A stretch of DNA of 61,687 bases from Emiliania huxleyi CCMP1516 (Eukaryota > Haptophyta > Isochrysidales > Noelaerhabdaceae): positions 147,092 through 208,778 of the forward strand of contig NW_005197351.1 of the NCBI RefSeq assembly GCF_000372725.1, in the 5' to 3' direction. A program made the position numbers and the translations under genes. Of this stretch, positions 19,374-28,216 are shown piece after piece. Position 1 is the first letter of the stretch; each line of letters opens with the position of its first letter. The notes beneath the pieces were generated by a model that made no database searches, was not told the DNA's origin, and saw only the letters and a program-made list of their open reading frames with translations.

Positions 19374-20864
19374 TCACGCAGCGGCGTACTTGCGGCACAT
19401 CCCACGCACGAGCACGTTCGGCACCAGGAACGTGGATTCGAGCACCGCGCCGCTCATCGGGTCGGTTCGGTGGCCCATCGCGAACCACTTCTCGATGGCC
19501 GACCGCTCGTAGGTTTGGCCAGCGACGTTCATGACCGGGTCTGACATGACCTCGAAGGAGAGCGGGCACTGCAGCTCGGGCGGCACCTCACTCCCTGCGG
19601 CCGGCTCGGGGGGCAGAGCTGCGTCCTGTAGCACGGAGCCCGACGCCTCGTCGGCCCCTCGCCTCGCCTCGTCCTCCAGCCTCGTACTCTCCTCGAACGC
19701 CGCAGCCAGCTTTGCCTCTTCCACCGCCGCCAACGCAGCCGCTTCCTCAGCCTCCTCTTGCGACGGTCCGGCCTCGCCGCCCTTCTTCTTCTTCTTCTTC
19801 TTCTTGCCCTTCTTGCCCTTGCCACGCCTCTCCGCCTCCTCCTCTGCCTCGATCTCCGCCAGCAGCGCCGTGGCATGTCGCGACGCCTCCACCTCCGCCA
19901 CCGCCCTTGCCGCCTCCCTCGCCGCCATCTCGGCCGCCGCCACCGCCGCCGCCTCCGCCGCCGCACGCTCCTCCAGGACACTAATGCACTCGCGGTGACC
20001 AATCTTCTTTGCAAGCTGCAGCGCTTCGACCAGCAACGCCTCACTGCCCTCCCCAGTCGCATCCACGATAGGCGCGGCACTCGTTGCCGCCGCCGCCGCC
20101 GCCGAGCCCGCCTCCGCCGCCGCCGCCTCGCGCCGGCCCGCTGCCACCTCGCTGAGATACGTCCTGGCGGCGGCGACGCACTCGGTGTGGCCCTTCTCTT
20201 TGGCGACCTGCAGCGCCGTCTTGCCAGCCACATTGCGCAGCGTCATGTCCGCACCCGCGCGCAGCAGGCGAAGCATGAAAGCAGGGTGGCCGTAGAAGGC
20301 GGCGCACGCGAGCGCAGTGGTGCCGTCGAAAGCTTGAAGGTTGACCTCTGCCCCGTGCCGCAGCAGTAAGTCGGCCAATCCCTCAAGGCCGCTGTAGGCG
20401 GCGTACCACAGCGCGGTGGTGCCGAGACCATCCTGCAGATCGACCTCCGCGCCATGCTGCAGAAACGCATAGACAACCTTTTCTCGGCCGAAGCGGGCAG
20501 CGGCCATCAGTGCAGTTCTGCCATATTTGTTCCGCAGCTCGATCGCCGCACCGTACCTCAACAGCGAGTCGGCCACCTGCTCGTGGCCTTCCTGGGCGGC
20601 GGCCATCAGCGCATGATTGCCCTCGCTATCTCGCGCGTTCACCTCCGCGCCGCGCTTCAGCAGCAGCTCGATCAGCTGCTTGTGACCGCGTCCGGCGGCG
20701 ATCAGCAGGAGCGTACATCCACCCACACCACTACGCACGCACGTCGCGTCAACCAGCCCGTCCCCGCTGAGCCACGTCTGCACCACGCCCACCTTGCCAT
20801 GTTCCGCCGCTTTTGCGATCTTTATCGGCAGGCGGGCGGCGACGTTGGGACTCAGCGTGTACAT
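19374..20864 (-). CDS. Ankyrin-repeat / U-box E3 ubiquitin ligase candidate
   Basis: A 496-residue protein in one exon. The start is the ATG at 20864 (MYTLSPNVAARL); the frame stays open upstream but only through a non-ATG codon. Residues about 15-235 are six to seven ankyrin repeats (e.g. YGRTALMAAARFGREKVVYA). A helical Ala/Glu-rich linker with a poly-Lys stretch (GKKGKKKKKKKKGGE) follows. The C-terminus is a U-box: PPELQCPLSFEVMSDPVMN, GQTYERSAIEKWF and a final basic helix. U-boxes recruit E2 enzymes, so this is probably an E3 ligase with an ankyrin substrate-binding module. All core U-box positions are present. Confidence 0.88.
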   Translation of the reverse strand: MYTLSPNVAARLPIKIAKAAEHGKVGVVQTWLSGDGLVDATCVRSGVGGCTLLLIAAGRGHKQLIELLLKRGAEVNARDSEGNHALMAAAQEGHEQVADSLLRYGAAIELRNKYGRTALMAAARFGREKVVYAFLQHGAEVDLQDGLGTTALWYAAYSGLEGLADLLLRHGAEVNLQAFDGTTALACAAFYGHPAFMLRLLRAGADMTLRNVAGKTALQVAKEKGHTECVAAARTYLSEVAAGRREAAAAEAGSAAAAAATSAAPIVDATGEGSEALLVEALQLAKKIGHRECISVLEERAAAEAAAVAAAEMAAREAARAVAEVEASRHATALLAEIEAEEEAERRGKGKKGKKKKKKKKGGEAGPSQEEAEEAAALAAVEEAKLAAAFEESTRLEDEARRGADEASGSVLQDAALPPEPAAGSEVPPELQCPLSFEVMSDPVMNVAGQTYERSAIEKWFAMGHRTDPMSGAVLESTFLVPNVLVRGMCRKYAAA

Positions 20865-21141
20865 TGTAGTGGCCGGGTGAGCCGGGAGGAGCTGGGCGAA
20901 GACGAAAGGCGGTAGAGCTCTACCTGGCACGACCCTTGCCGCCCCACCCCGCTGTCCCTTGTCAAGAACAGGAGAACTAGGAGAGCGCAACCAGTAGGAG
21001 GCCCGCGCCTGCCCCCGTGCCGCCGGGTGCAACCTGTCCTATACGAGAGGGGAATCCCTGGGACCCTGTCGTGTGGGTGAATGAACCCTGCCCAGCCCCC
21101 CTCCGTGTCGCGATGCGCTCCCCGCTCCCGTTCCCCTGTGT

Positions 21142-21209
21142 CCCTGATCGTCCTTACAAGATCCTGCTCGTGCAGGTGGGGACCCTGTCCTTCTCCCACC
21201 CCTCGTTTG
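21142..21209. repeat. ~68-bp dispersed repeat, member A
   Basis: About 88-90% identical to 60063-60133 in the same orientation (shared core AATCCTGCTCGTGCAGGTG-like; the first copy reads AGATCCTGCTCGTGCAGGTG). No coding potential shared. Confidence 0.65.
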
Positions 21210-21435
21210 GCGTGCCCGTTTTATTTATTTATTCCACCCCGGGGGGGGGGGGGGGCAACGAGGGAAACGACCACACCACCACACCGGCCGGGTCGTATGA
21301 CGCTCGGCAAGCGAGCAAGAGAGCGAATCGGGGAGAACCGGGGCCCCGGGAGGTCGGAAGGTGGAGCTCCGGGACCGGGGACTAAGCACGTGTCTGTGTG
21401 TTTGGGCGTGGTCCGTGGTGTACAGTGTAATGTCC

Positions 21436-21466
21436 ACTAGCTCCGAGTAGAGGGGGCGTCCTGCAG
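21436..21466. repeat. 31-bp dispersed repeat, member B
   Basis: Same orientation as 11130-11160, one mismatch. Confidence 0.7.
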
Positions 21467-21597
21467 TTAAGGGGAAACCCGGTACGCGGGTCCAACCCTC
21501 GGAGAACCGTGTTTACTTTACGGCCCTTTCCCCGCGAACACGCGCACCCCCCAGGGCTATATAGGGCTCTCTAGCTAGCCCGTAAGAGCCGTAACCT

Positions 21598-21684
21598 GAT
21601 CCCGATCATCCGGCCCGCTGGGTGCGTTTCTCAGCTCCCCGGCCCTGGATGTGAGGCTAATGACTGCACTCCAAGTGCTCCAAG
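21598..21684. repeat. 87-bp dispersed repeat, member B
   Basis: Partner of 18879-18965; see there. Confidence 0.85.
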
Positions 21685-22112
21685 CTAGCTGTGCTTCTTA
21701 GCCCCCGGCCCTGGGGATGTGAGGCTGATAATTCTTATTTGCACTCCAGCACTCCAAGTGCTCCAAGCGCTTTCTCTTGCATCTCTTGGAGTGGGGGCCG
21801 CTCTCCACACACCACAGCTCGATTCGTATAGCACGTCCAGACGTGTGTAGGGCGCTTTTCACGCGATTTTACGGAATTACGGATTGGAGGGGGGTGGCGG
21901 CACATAGGGGGAGCGGGGGAGACGCGCATCTACGAATCAAGTTGGTGCCGGAGAGCCGACGAGCCGCGAGAGCGAGCGGCTGAGCGGGGCCGCCGCGGGC
22001 GGCGGCCGGGGGGGCGCAGTCCGCAGAGCGGCACGTCCAAGAGTTTGACTGTATCTGAGAGACTGAGAGAGAGAGACCCCGCTGGCGCTGCTGCGGTGGT
22101 CTCTGGCCGGTG

Positions 22113-24892
22113 CTACCTCCCGCCGCGCTGCTGCTGCCGCGCCTTGTCGATCTGCTTGAAGACGCCGTGCCGCTGGCTCGGCCCCGCCGGCGCGCTCCTG
22201 CGGCTCGTCTCCGCATAGGTGAGGCCGTCGCCGCCCGAGAGCTCGCTCATCGACGCGCGCTTCCGCGACACGCCGCCTCCTCCGTACACCGCCGCGCCGC
22301 CAGAGTCCTTTTCCACCTCGGCCGCCTCGCGGGCGTCCTCGGCTTGCGCCTCGGCCGAAGTTGCGTCGGTAAGCACCTCGCGGAGCAGGTCGAGCTGGTC
22401 GCGCTGCGTCGAGTAGAGCAGCTCGTCCTGCCCGTCGGGGACCAGGTTGGTGATCACCTTGAAGGCGTAGCCCTGGTCGACGAGGAACTGCTGCCGCTTG
22501 GTCGAGTAGAACATCTCCTGCGTGTCATAATGTAATGATAATGATGTAATGATAATGATGTAATGATAATAATGTAGAACATCTCCTGCGTGTCGCGCGA
22601 GATGAGCGTGTAGAAGAAGGCGTTGAACGAGTCACCGACGCGCGCCTGCGGGGAGGGCTCCGAGAAGCGTCCCGGCGAGGCTCGAGGGAAAGAGAGAGAC
22701 AACGAGACAACGAGAGGGGGGGGGGGGGGGGGTCAGTGGAGTCGCCGGCAAACCGCGCCTTTGGACGCAGGATCCGGCCAAGCCGCTGCGCCTCTTGCCG
22801 CCGCGCTCCAAAGTGGGAGGCGACTTGGATGATGACGTTGGCCTCGGGCAGGTCGATGGAGGTGTCGCCCACCTTGGAGATGAAGAGCGTGTTCCACTCG
22901 CTCGTCGACTTGAACTTCTCGAGCAGCATCATCCGCTCGTGCTGTGGGGTTGGGCCGTAGATGTACGGCCGCTTGAGCTTGATGGCGTACTTCTTGAGGG
23001 CGAAGACGTTGTCCGAGAAGACAATCACCTTGTCGCCGCGCGCCTCGTGGAAGCGGACGAGGTACTCGCACGCACGGAACTTGCTCGGGTTCATCGCGTA
23101 GAGCTGCCTCCCGACGGCGACCGGCTGGCGGAGGTACTCTGCAAAGAACTCTGCGGTCATGGGGCACCAGACCTCGGCGCACGAGACGGTGGCGATGAAG
23201 CCCTTCGCCTGCAGGTCCAGCCAGTTGGCCTCGTACAGCTTCGGGCCGATCAGAAAGTTGAGGTCGCCGATCTTGTCGTCCTCGCGCACGAGCGTCGCGG
23301 TGAGCCCGAGCTTGCAGCGCGACTTGGTCTTGATGGTGCAGGTGAGGAAGGTGTTGGCGGGAACCACGTGCACCTCGTCCATCAGCAGATTAGTTCAAAA
23401 TTTAATTAATAGTGAATTAATAGTTAATTAATGAGTGCACCTCGTCCATCAGCAGCAGCCCCCACTCTCGCGCCTCGACGTCCGCCATCACCTCGAGCGC
23501 CTCCTTGGAGCGCCGGCCGGGGAAAGAGATCATGTTGTACGTCGAGACGAGCACGCACGCCTCCGGGTGCAGCCTCTCCTTCGTGCCGGCCGTGAACTTG
23601 GTGACGCGCTCCTTCGGCACCGTCGTCCACATCAGGAACTGCTGGTACCACTGCTCCACCGACACGGCCGAGTTGCAGAGCACGAGGCACGAGCGGCCGA
23701 TGGTGGCGGCGGCGGTGATGCCGACCAGCGTCTTGCCCGCGCCGCACGGAAGCACGATGATGCCGGAGCGCGCGCGGTGCGAGCCAAACATGCGGCCGAG
23801 CGCCGCCTGCTGGTAGTCTCTCACGCGCGTCTCGGGCCGCAGCTCGACCGGAAGGGCCGACGCGTCGGCGTCGTTCCGAAAGTCGTACTCCTCGAGCAGC
23901 GGCCAGTCGATCTCGTTGCAGCGCTCCTTGACCTGCTTGATCTTGGACGCGTCCACCTCAAAAGAGCGGTGCTCCAGCCGCGAGAAAGACGGCTCGTCCT
24001 CGTCAAACGCCGCCGCGCCCATCAGTCCGACAATGCTACCCGCGCCGCCGCCGCCGCCGCCGCTCGTCCCCGCGCCGCCCGCCGCCGCGCCGTCTCCGCC
24101 CGCCGCCGCGCCATCTCCGCCCGCCGCCGCGCCCGCCGCCGCGCCCGCCGCCGCGCCCGCCGCCGCGCCCGCCGCCGCGCCCGCCGCCGCGCCGCCGCCG
24201 TCCGCGACTCCGGTGGGCAACTGCGCGGCGGCGGCGCGGAGATGGTCTGGGATCTCCTCGGCGGCGTCTCGCAGCACGCGCATCTCGGCGATCTGCGCGT
24301 CGTGCAGCAGCGCATCGAAGGCGGCGCCGTCGCCAGGGCACTCGATGTAGTACCGGTCGTTGCGCAGGATGAGCTTCACCTTGCCGTAGCGCTCTGTGCA
24401 CTCGGCGACCATCGCGCGGACCTCCTCGGGCAAGCCGCACTTTGAGAAGCGCTCGAGGCCGGCGGTGATGTCCTGTGTGCGGAGCCCCATCGAGGCACCC
24501 GCGTACAGCGAGTACTGCGTCAGCTGGTACTCCTGCATGTGCCGCGTCCGAGAGACGGGCTCCGAGATGGCGACGAGCAGGTCGAGCGCCTGCGCATAGA
24601 CGGGCGACGACGCCTCGAGCACAATCCGGCCGTCGGGACACACCCAGAGAGGCCGCGACGCCGCGTGCTGCTTGAGCTCCAGCTCGCGCCGAAAGTCTCT
24701 GCAGCCGCTCGTGTCGTCCGCGCCGTCCGCGGTCGACTCCATCAGCCCGGCGGCCAGCGTCCGCTGCGTGCGCCGCTCCTTCGGAGGCGGAGCGACAAAC
24801 TCCTGCGGTATGCCGTCATACTCGCCGCCATCATCGTACTCCGCAGCCGCCTGCGCGTCGCCGCCATCCAACCCGGTGATCTTCACCTTCAT
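22113..24892 (-). CDS. XPB: XPB/ERCC3-type DNA helicase of TFIIH
   Basis: Four exons (24892-23441, 23373-22759, 22645-22586, 22517-22113) give 843 residues, close to the usual 780-850. The N-terminal damage-recognition-like domain is followed by an unusual Gly/Ala repeat (GAAAGAAAGAAAG type), then the helicase core: [11 protein letters not shown] (motif I), DEVH (motif II), [11 protein letters not shown] (motif III plus the RED motif), [10 protein letters not shown] (motif VI). The C-terminus has [13 protein letters not shown] and [20 protein letters not shown], as in all XPB proteins. XPB opens promoter and damaged DNA within TFIIH. Introns 1 and 3 each lie in a perfect 21-bp duplication; intron 2 is GC-AG, intron 3 GA-AG. 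The ATG at 24892 opens [11 protein letters not shown]. Confidence 0.93.
22518..22585 (-). other. XPB intron 3: 68-bp, GA-AG, in a perfect 21-bp duplication
   Basis: 22506-22526 and 22574-22594 are identical over exactly 21 bp (encoding DTQEMFY); the 47 bp between them are AT-rich with a TAATGATAATGATG repeat. Only removal of exactly 68 bp restores the reading frame. The only position with an AG acceptor and a G first intron base is CAG|GAGATG ... CAG|GAGATG, a GA-AG intron. Confidence 0.75.
22646..22758 (-). other. XPB intron 2: 113-bp GC-AG intron
   Basis: AAG|GCGCGG ... CGCAG|GCGCGC joins LGRILRPK to [14 protein letters not shown] in phase 0, as expected from XPB homologues. A nearby GT would put the downstream exon out of frame. 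The intron contains a homopolymer of about 16 C (minus strand). Confidence 0.7.
23374..23440 (-). other. XPB intron 1: 67-bp, GT-AG, in a perfect 21-bp duplication
   Basis: 23368-23388 and 23435-23455 are identical over exactly 21 bp (encoding LLMDEVH). They flank 46 bp of A/T-rich sequence with ATTAATTAA palindromic strings. GAG|GTGCAC occurs in each copy, so the duplication itself provides both the GT donor and the AG acceptor. Removal restores the DEVH motif; retention gives an immediate stop. Confidence 0.85.
24040..24200. repeat. GC-rich 12-bp coding repeat inside XPB
   Basis: Tandem GCCGCCGCGCCC-type units, encoding repeated Gly-Ala-Ala-Ala on the minus strand, followed by two variant units with Gly-Asp. 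Lies between the N-terminal domain and the helicase core of XPB. Confidence 0.85.
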
Positions 24893-26364
24893 TGAGGGCC
24901 AGGCAGCCAGCACTCACCGACACGGCCAGCACTCCTGACATGGGGAGAGCCCCCAAAAAAGAAGAATCGAAGCGACATCTGTTCCTGTGTCCGTCTTCTT
25001 CACTCCCACCCACCCACCACACCCGCCTACCTACTACTTGCCGAGCTACATACAACGGCGCGTTCCTCCACCGTACCACGGCACAGGTCACTCGCGCCCA
25101 AGCAAGTCCAGAAAGAAAGAAGTGTGACCCTTCTTAAATTCTTCTCTCGGTGTACCTGTGTTAGTGCCAGTGTGCGCCAGTCCCGTGCCTAGAAAGAAAG
25201 AAAGAAAACAGACTCCCCGACCCTGGGCGTGCGGGTTGATAACTGCAACTCCAAGTGCTCCAAGAGCAGAAGTGCTCAAGACAACCCAACCACCAAGGCG
25301 CAAGGGAGGGATGGGAGGACGGCAGGCCGCCACCACACAGGGATTTTAAGGAGAGGGGTGTGGTGCTAGCCGTCGCCCACCCTTGGGCGTCTGCCTCTTC
25401 CTATCTCTCTTTTCGCAGTCCCTCGCCGATTCTCGCTGCAACCTTTGACACTGCATGGACCACACTCACATGTCTTTGCATGTAATAGTTTTGTTATACC
25501 CTCATGGGGCACAAGAAAGAGGCTGCACGGCCTGTGTACGGTCTGTGCTGCTGTCGGGCTGGTCGGGCTGTCGGGCTGTCAGCGCTGCTGTCAGGCCACT
25601 GTGTGCTGTCGGGCTGTCGGGCAGCTGTCAGGCTGTCACGTTGGGGCCTGACAGCGACGGAGCACCTCTGATGTCAGACTCTGCTGTCAGGCTGTCAGAT
25701 ACGTGCTGTCAGGCTGTCGGAGAAAGAGCTGTCAGCGCTGTCAGGCTGTCGGGCGCTGTCAGGCGCTGTCCGGGGGTTGCTGTCAGGCTGTCAGACCAGG
25801 GCTCAGCGGGCGGGCGGCGGGGTGTCTGGCGAGGGCGCGGCGGTGGAGGGGAGGCGTTCCCGTCGATTTTTTTCGGCCTGGCCGAGCTTTAGGCTTCGCG
25901 CTTTTGCGCCCAGGCAGACATCGCGAGAAAAAGACTTTTCCTGAAAAAGAATTACTGTGTGACACTGGGCACGGGACTGGCGCGCACCAACACAGGTGCA
26001 CCACGGGAGCCGCCTAAGCGACTCCCGCGAGGACGTGCGAGAAAACGCATGTTACCACAGCTCGCTCGCACGACACTGGGCACGGGACTGGCGCGCACGC
26101 CCAGGTTGTGGCCCAGGACTCAACAATGACTCGTTCTGTTGCCATCCCAAACTGTCACTCCCCTTTCTCCCGGCCGGGGTGGGGCGCGCGCGGGGGCGGC
26201 GGGTGTGCGGGATGTCTGTGGGGGCCCGAGAGCGATGTGTCATGTGTGTGTCCGCCTTCGTTTGTTTCATTACATCGAAGGTGTGAGTGAGTGAGTGTCC
26301 ATCACTCTCTTACAATACATCGAAGGCGAGCTCAAAAGAATTTCCGCCGGTCTGGCCTAACTGC
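24893..26364. other. Intergenic with minisatellite
   Basis: Between the divergent XPB and FHA-exonuclease genes. Contains one CTCCAAGTGCTCCAAG member (about 25247), the CTGTC minisatellite (25545-25810) and, at about 25803-25925, sequence resembling the 5' end of the F-box/RCC1 gene. No complete gene. Confidence 0.5.
25545..25810. repeat. Degenerate CTGTC minisatellite
   Basis: Irregular tandem copies of GCTGTCAGGCTGTCGGG-like units, about 8-bp subunits, over roughly 265 bp. No consistent reading frame. Confidence 0.8.
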
Positions 26365-27651
26365 ATGTCGCAGTGGAGCCTCGAGGGTGACAGCACGCTC
26401 GAAGGCGACATCACGATCGATTTGCCGTGCACGGAGGGTGCCGCCAGCGCTTTCGATCTCGGCCGCGCGCGACTGTTTGGCGCTTACGGCAAGGCATTTG
26501 CTCACGGCACCGTCAGCCGCGTCCAGTGCAGCCTAACGGTGGAGGCGGGCTGTCTTCGCGTGGAGTCGCGGGGCCAGAACCCAACTGGCATACGTCCGGC
26601 TGGCGGCGCGTGGAGACTGCTTACTCAGCAGCAGCGCAGTGCGCTCAACGATGGTGACGAGCTCGCACTCGACAAGATGCGCAAGCCCGGCACCGTGTTC
26701 ACCGTGCGCAAGCGCCCTCGAGGGGAGCCGGAGGTCTGCAGCAGCGCCCCGGTCCCGGCCACGCCAACGGTTGCCGCCGTGGCCGCGCCGCCACTCACGC
26801 CGCATCACGCAACAATTTGCTCGTGGAATGCAGCGACGGTTGCGCCAAAGTCTGGCAGCAGCCAGGACAAGCTGCTCATGATGCTACGCGAGCTTTCTTT
26901 CCAGCCGGACATTCTTTGCTTGCAGGAGACGAAGTTCTGCGACGAAAAGGCGGAGAAGCGGGCGAAGGAAGCCACGCCCCAGTACGACTGGCACATCCCG
27001 GCTGGCAGCTACTATCGGAGCCCAGGCCGTGGCGTCGCGCTGCTCGTCAAGAAGGGGAGCAAGCTCGCCGGAGGCCAGCTTCTTGAGCTGCTGTGGGACG
27101 ATGAGCACCGGGTGACTGCGTATGATACGAAGTTTGGTCTCGTGGTCGGCACCTACATGCCGACCGTCTCTGGCAGGCAAGGCCGGCTGGAGAAGCGACT
27201 CGACTACGAGAAGGACCTCACCTCCCTCCTTTCCAAGCACAAGGATCGGCTCCTCGCAGTCGTCGGAGACATGAACGTGGCGCCGTCCGACGAGCTGGAC
27301 TGCTCTACCCCTTGGGGCAAGTTCTTTCTGGCCGGGGAGGACGGCGACGGCGCCTGGGAGGAGCGCGCGGTGCAGCTGCGCGATGCGCACTGCAAGCTCC
27401 TCAAGGATGGCGGCCTCGTCGATGCCTGGCGCTACCACAACCCGCGCAGGAAGGAATTCACCAGTTTTCAGGACCAAGGCCGGCACAGATCGCGGAATGG
27501 ATGGTGCGCGCGCGTGGACCTCGTCCTCGTGCCCGAGCCGCAGGTGGCCCATGTCCGCCCAATCATATACTCGAAGATAACAGCGCACGCCGCAGGCCGC
27601 CAGAGCGACCATGTGCCGGTGGGATTGCAAATCGCGCTACCTCTCGGCTAG
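26365..27651 (+). CDS. FHA domain fused to exonuclease III-type AP endonuclease
   Basis: A 428-residue single-exon protein; ATG 26365 (MSQWSLEGDS). Residues about 10-115 resemble the FHA domain of PNKP/aprataxin/APLF proteins (GTVSRVQCSLTVEAG, LRVESRGQNPTGI, LNDGDELAL), although the usual SR-x-H has Gln. A Pro/Ala linker leads to an endonuclease/exonuclease/phosphatase domain from about residue 150: ICSWNA (catalytic Asn), LQETKF (Glu), GTYMPT (Tyr), GDMNVAP (Asp, Asn), RVDLVLV and SDHVPV (Asp-His). All catalytic positions of the APE1/ExoIII family are visible. Likely a nuclear enzyme that incises abasic sites, directed by the phosphothreonine-binding FHA domain to repair complexes. I know of no common family with this exact order. 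Confidence 0.87.
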   Translation: MSQWSLEGDSTLEGDITIDLPCTEGAASAFDLGRARLFGAYGKAFAHGTVSRVQCSLTVEAGCLRVESRGQNPTGIRPAGGAWRLLTQQQRSALNDGDELALDKMRKPGTVFTVRKRPRGEPEVCSSAPVPATPTVAAVAAPPLTPHHATICSWNAATVAPKSGSSQDKLLMMLRELSFQPDILCLQETKFCDEKAEKRAKEATPQYDWHIPAGSYYRSPGRGVALLVKKGSKLAGGQLLELLWDDEHRVTAYDTKFGLVVGTYMPTVSGRQGRLEKRLDYEKDLTSLLSKHKDRLLAVVGDMNVAPSDELDCSTPWGKFFLAGEDGDGAWEERAVQLRDAHCKLLKDGGLVDAWRYHNPRRKEFTSFQDQGRHRSRNGWCARVDLVLVPEPQVAHVRPIIYSKITAHAAGRQSDHVPVGLQIALPLG

Positions 27652-28216
27652 ATCGTAGAGCGTGCTTTAGCATTAGCTTTGTAACACGTACGGTCCCTGC
27701 GCTCGCGGCTTGCTGTTTGTTCTAGAGAGACTGCGAATGGGTGTGGGCAGTGGGGCTCTTCAACATTTTCCAGAGAGGGAGGTCTACGACGGCGGTATGC
27801 CGCCGCCCGCCCCCCAACCAACACGCGCTGAGCTTCTTGAGCTGTGATCATGCACGCTCAGTCGCACAGCCACCGCACGGCGCAGCTCTCGCCCTCTGGC
27901 TGCGCCGGCAGCTCGAAGCCGCGCTCTTGCGCCCACAAGCGGATGCCCTCCACTGCGAGCGAGGCGTGGAAGAGGAGCGAGACGGCCGCGACGCGAGCGA
28001 TGTCGGCGGGGCTGGCAAAGCGGGAGAAGACGCGCACGAGGAGGTCCGTGGGGAGGTCGAGGAGGCGGGCGGGCGGCGGGGTGTCTGGCGAGGGCGCGGC
28101 GGTGGAGGCGGACCGTACGATTTTTTTCGTCGTCTGAGCTTTCTAGGCTTCGCGCCCAAGACCGCGCCGCAGAGCAAGACCGCGCCGCAGTGAGTGGAGC
28201 TCCTCAGGCCCTGCAG
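27652..28216. other. Intergenic containing a truncated F-box copy
   Basis: Apart from the pseudogene at 27858-28120 no feature is seen. It is the promoter region of the mitochondrial carrier gene. Confidence 0.5.
27858..28120 (-). pseudogene. Truncated copy of the F-box N-terminus of the RCC1 protein
   Basis: On the minus strand this encodes PPARLLDLPTDLLVRVFSRF, then ADIARVAAVSLLFHASLAVE and GIRLWAQERGFELPAQPEGE before a stop. It is nearly the same as residues 30-95 of the F-box/RCC1 protein at 58166-59599, but all RCC1 repeats are missing and there is no in-frame ATG. The similarity continues upstream into the non-coding strand (28064-28160). Probably a 5'-fragment duplication that has lost function; a short SKP1-binding peptide cannot be ruled out. 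Confidence 0.75.

Larger units (their letters stand above)
20865..22112. other. Intergenic, repeat-rich
   Basis: Holds dispersed repeats (21142-21209, 21436-21466, 21598-21684 and a partial copy to 21770), a G-run at 21240-21255 and TTTATTTATTTATT-like sequence near 21221. No gene recognised. It is the 5' flank of the ankyrin/U-box gene and the 3' flank of XPB. Confidence 0.5.

Noticed and set aside
22113..23455. XPB as a pseudogene because of repeated frameshifts and stops
   Set aside because: Each interruption is exactly a duplication-bounded or AG|G-bounded insert. Removing them restores all helicase motifs and a complete C-terminus.
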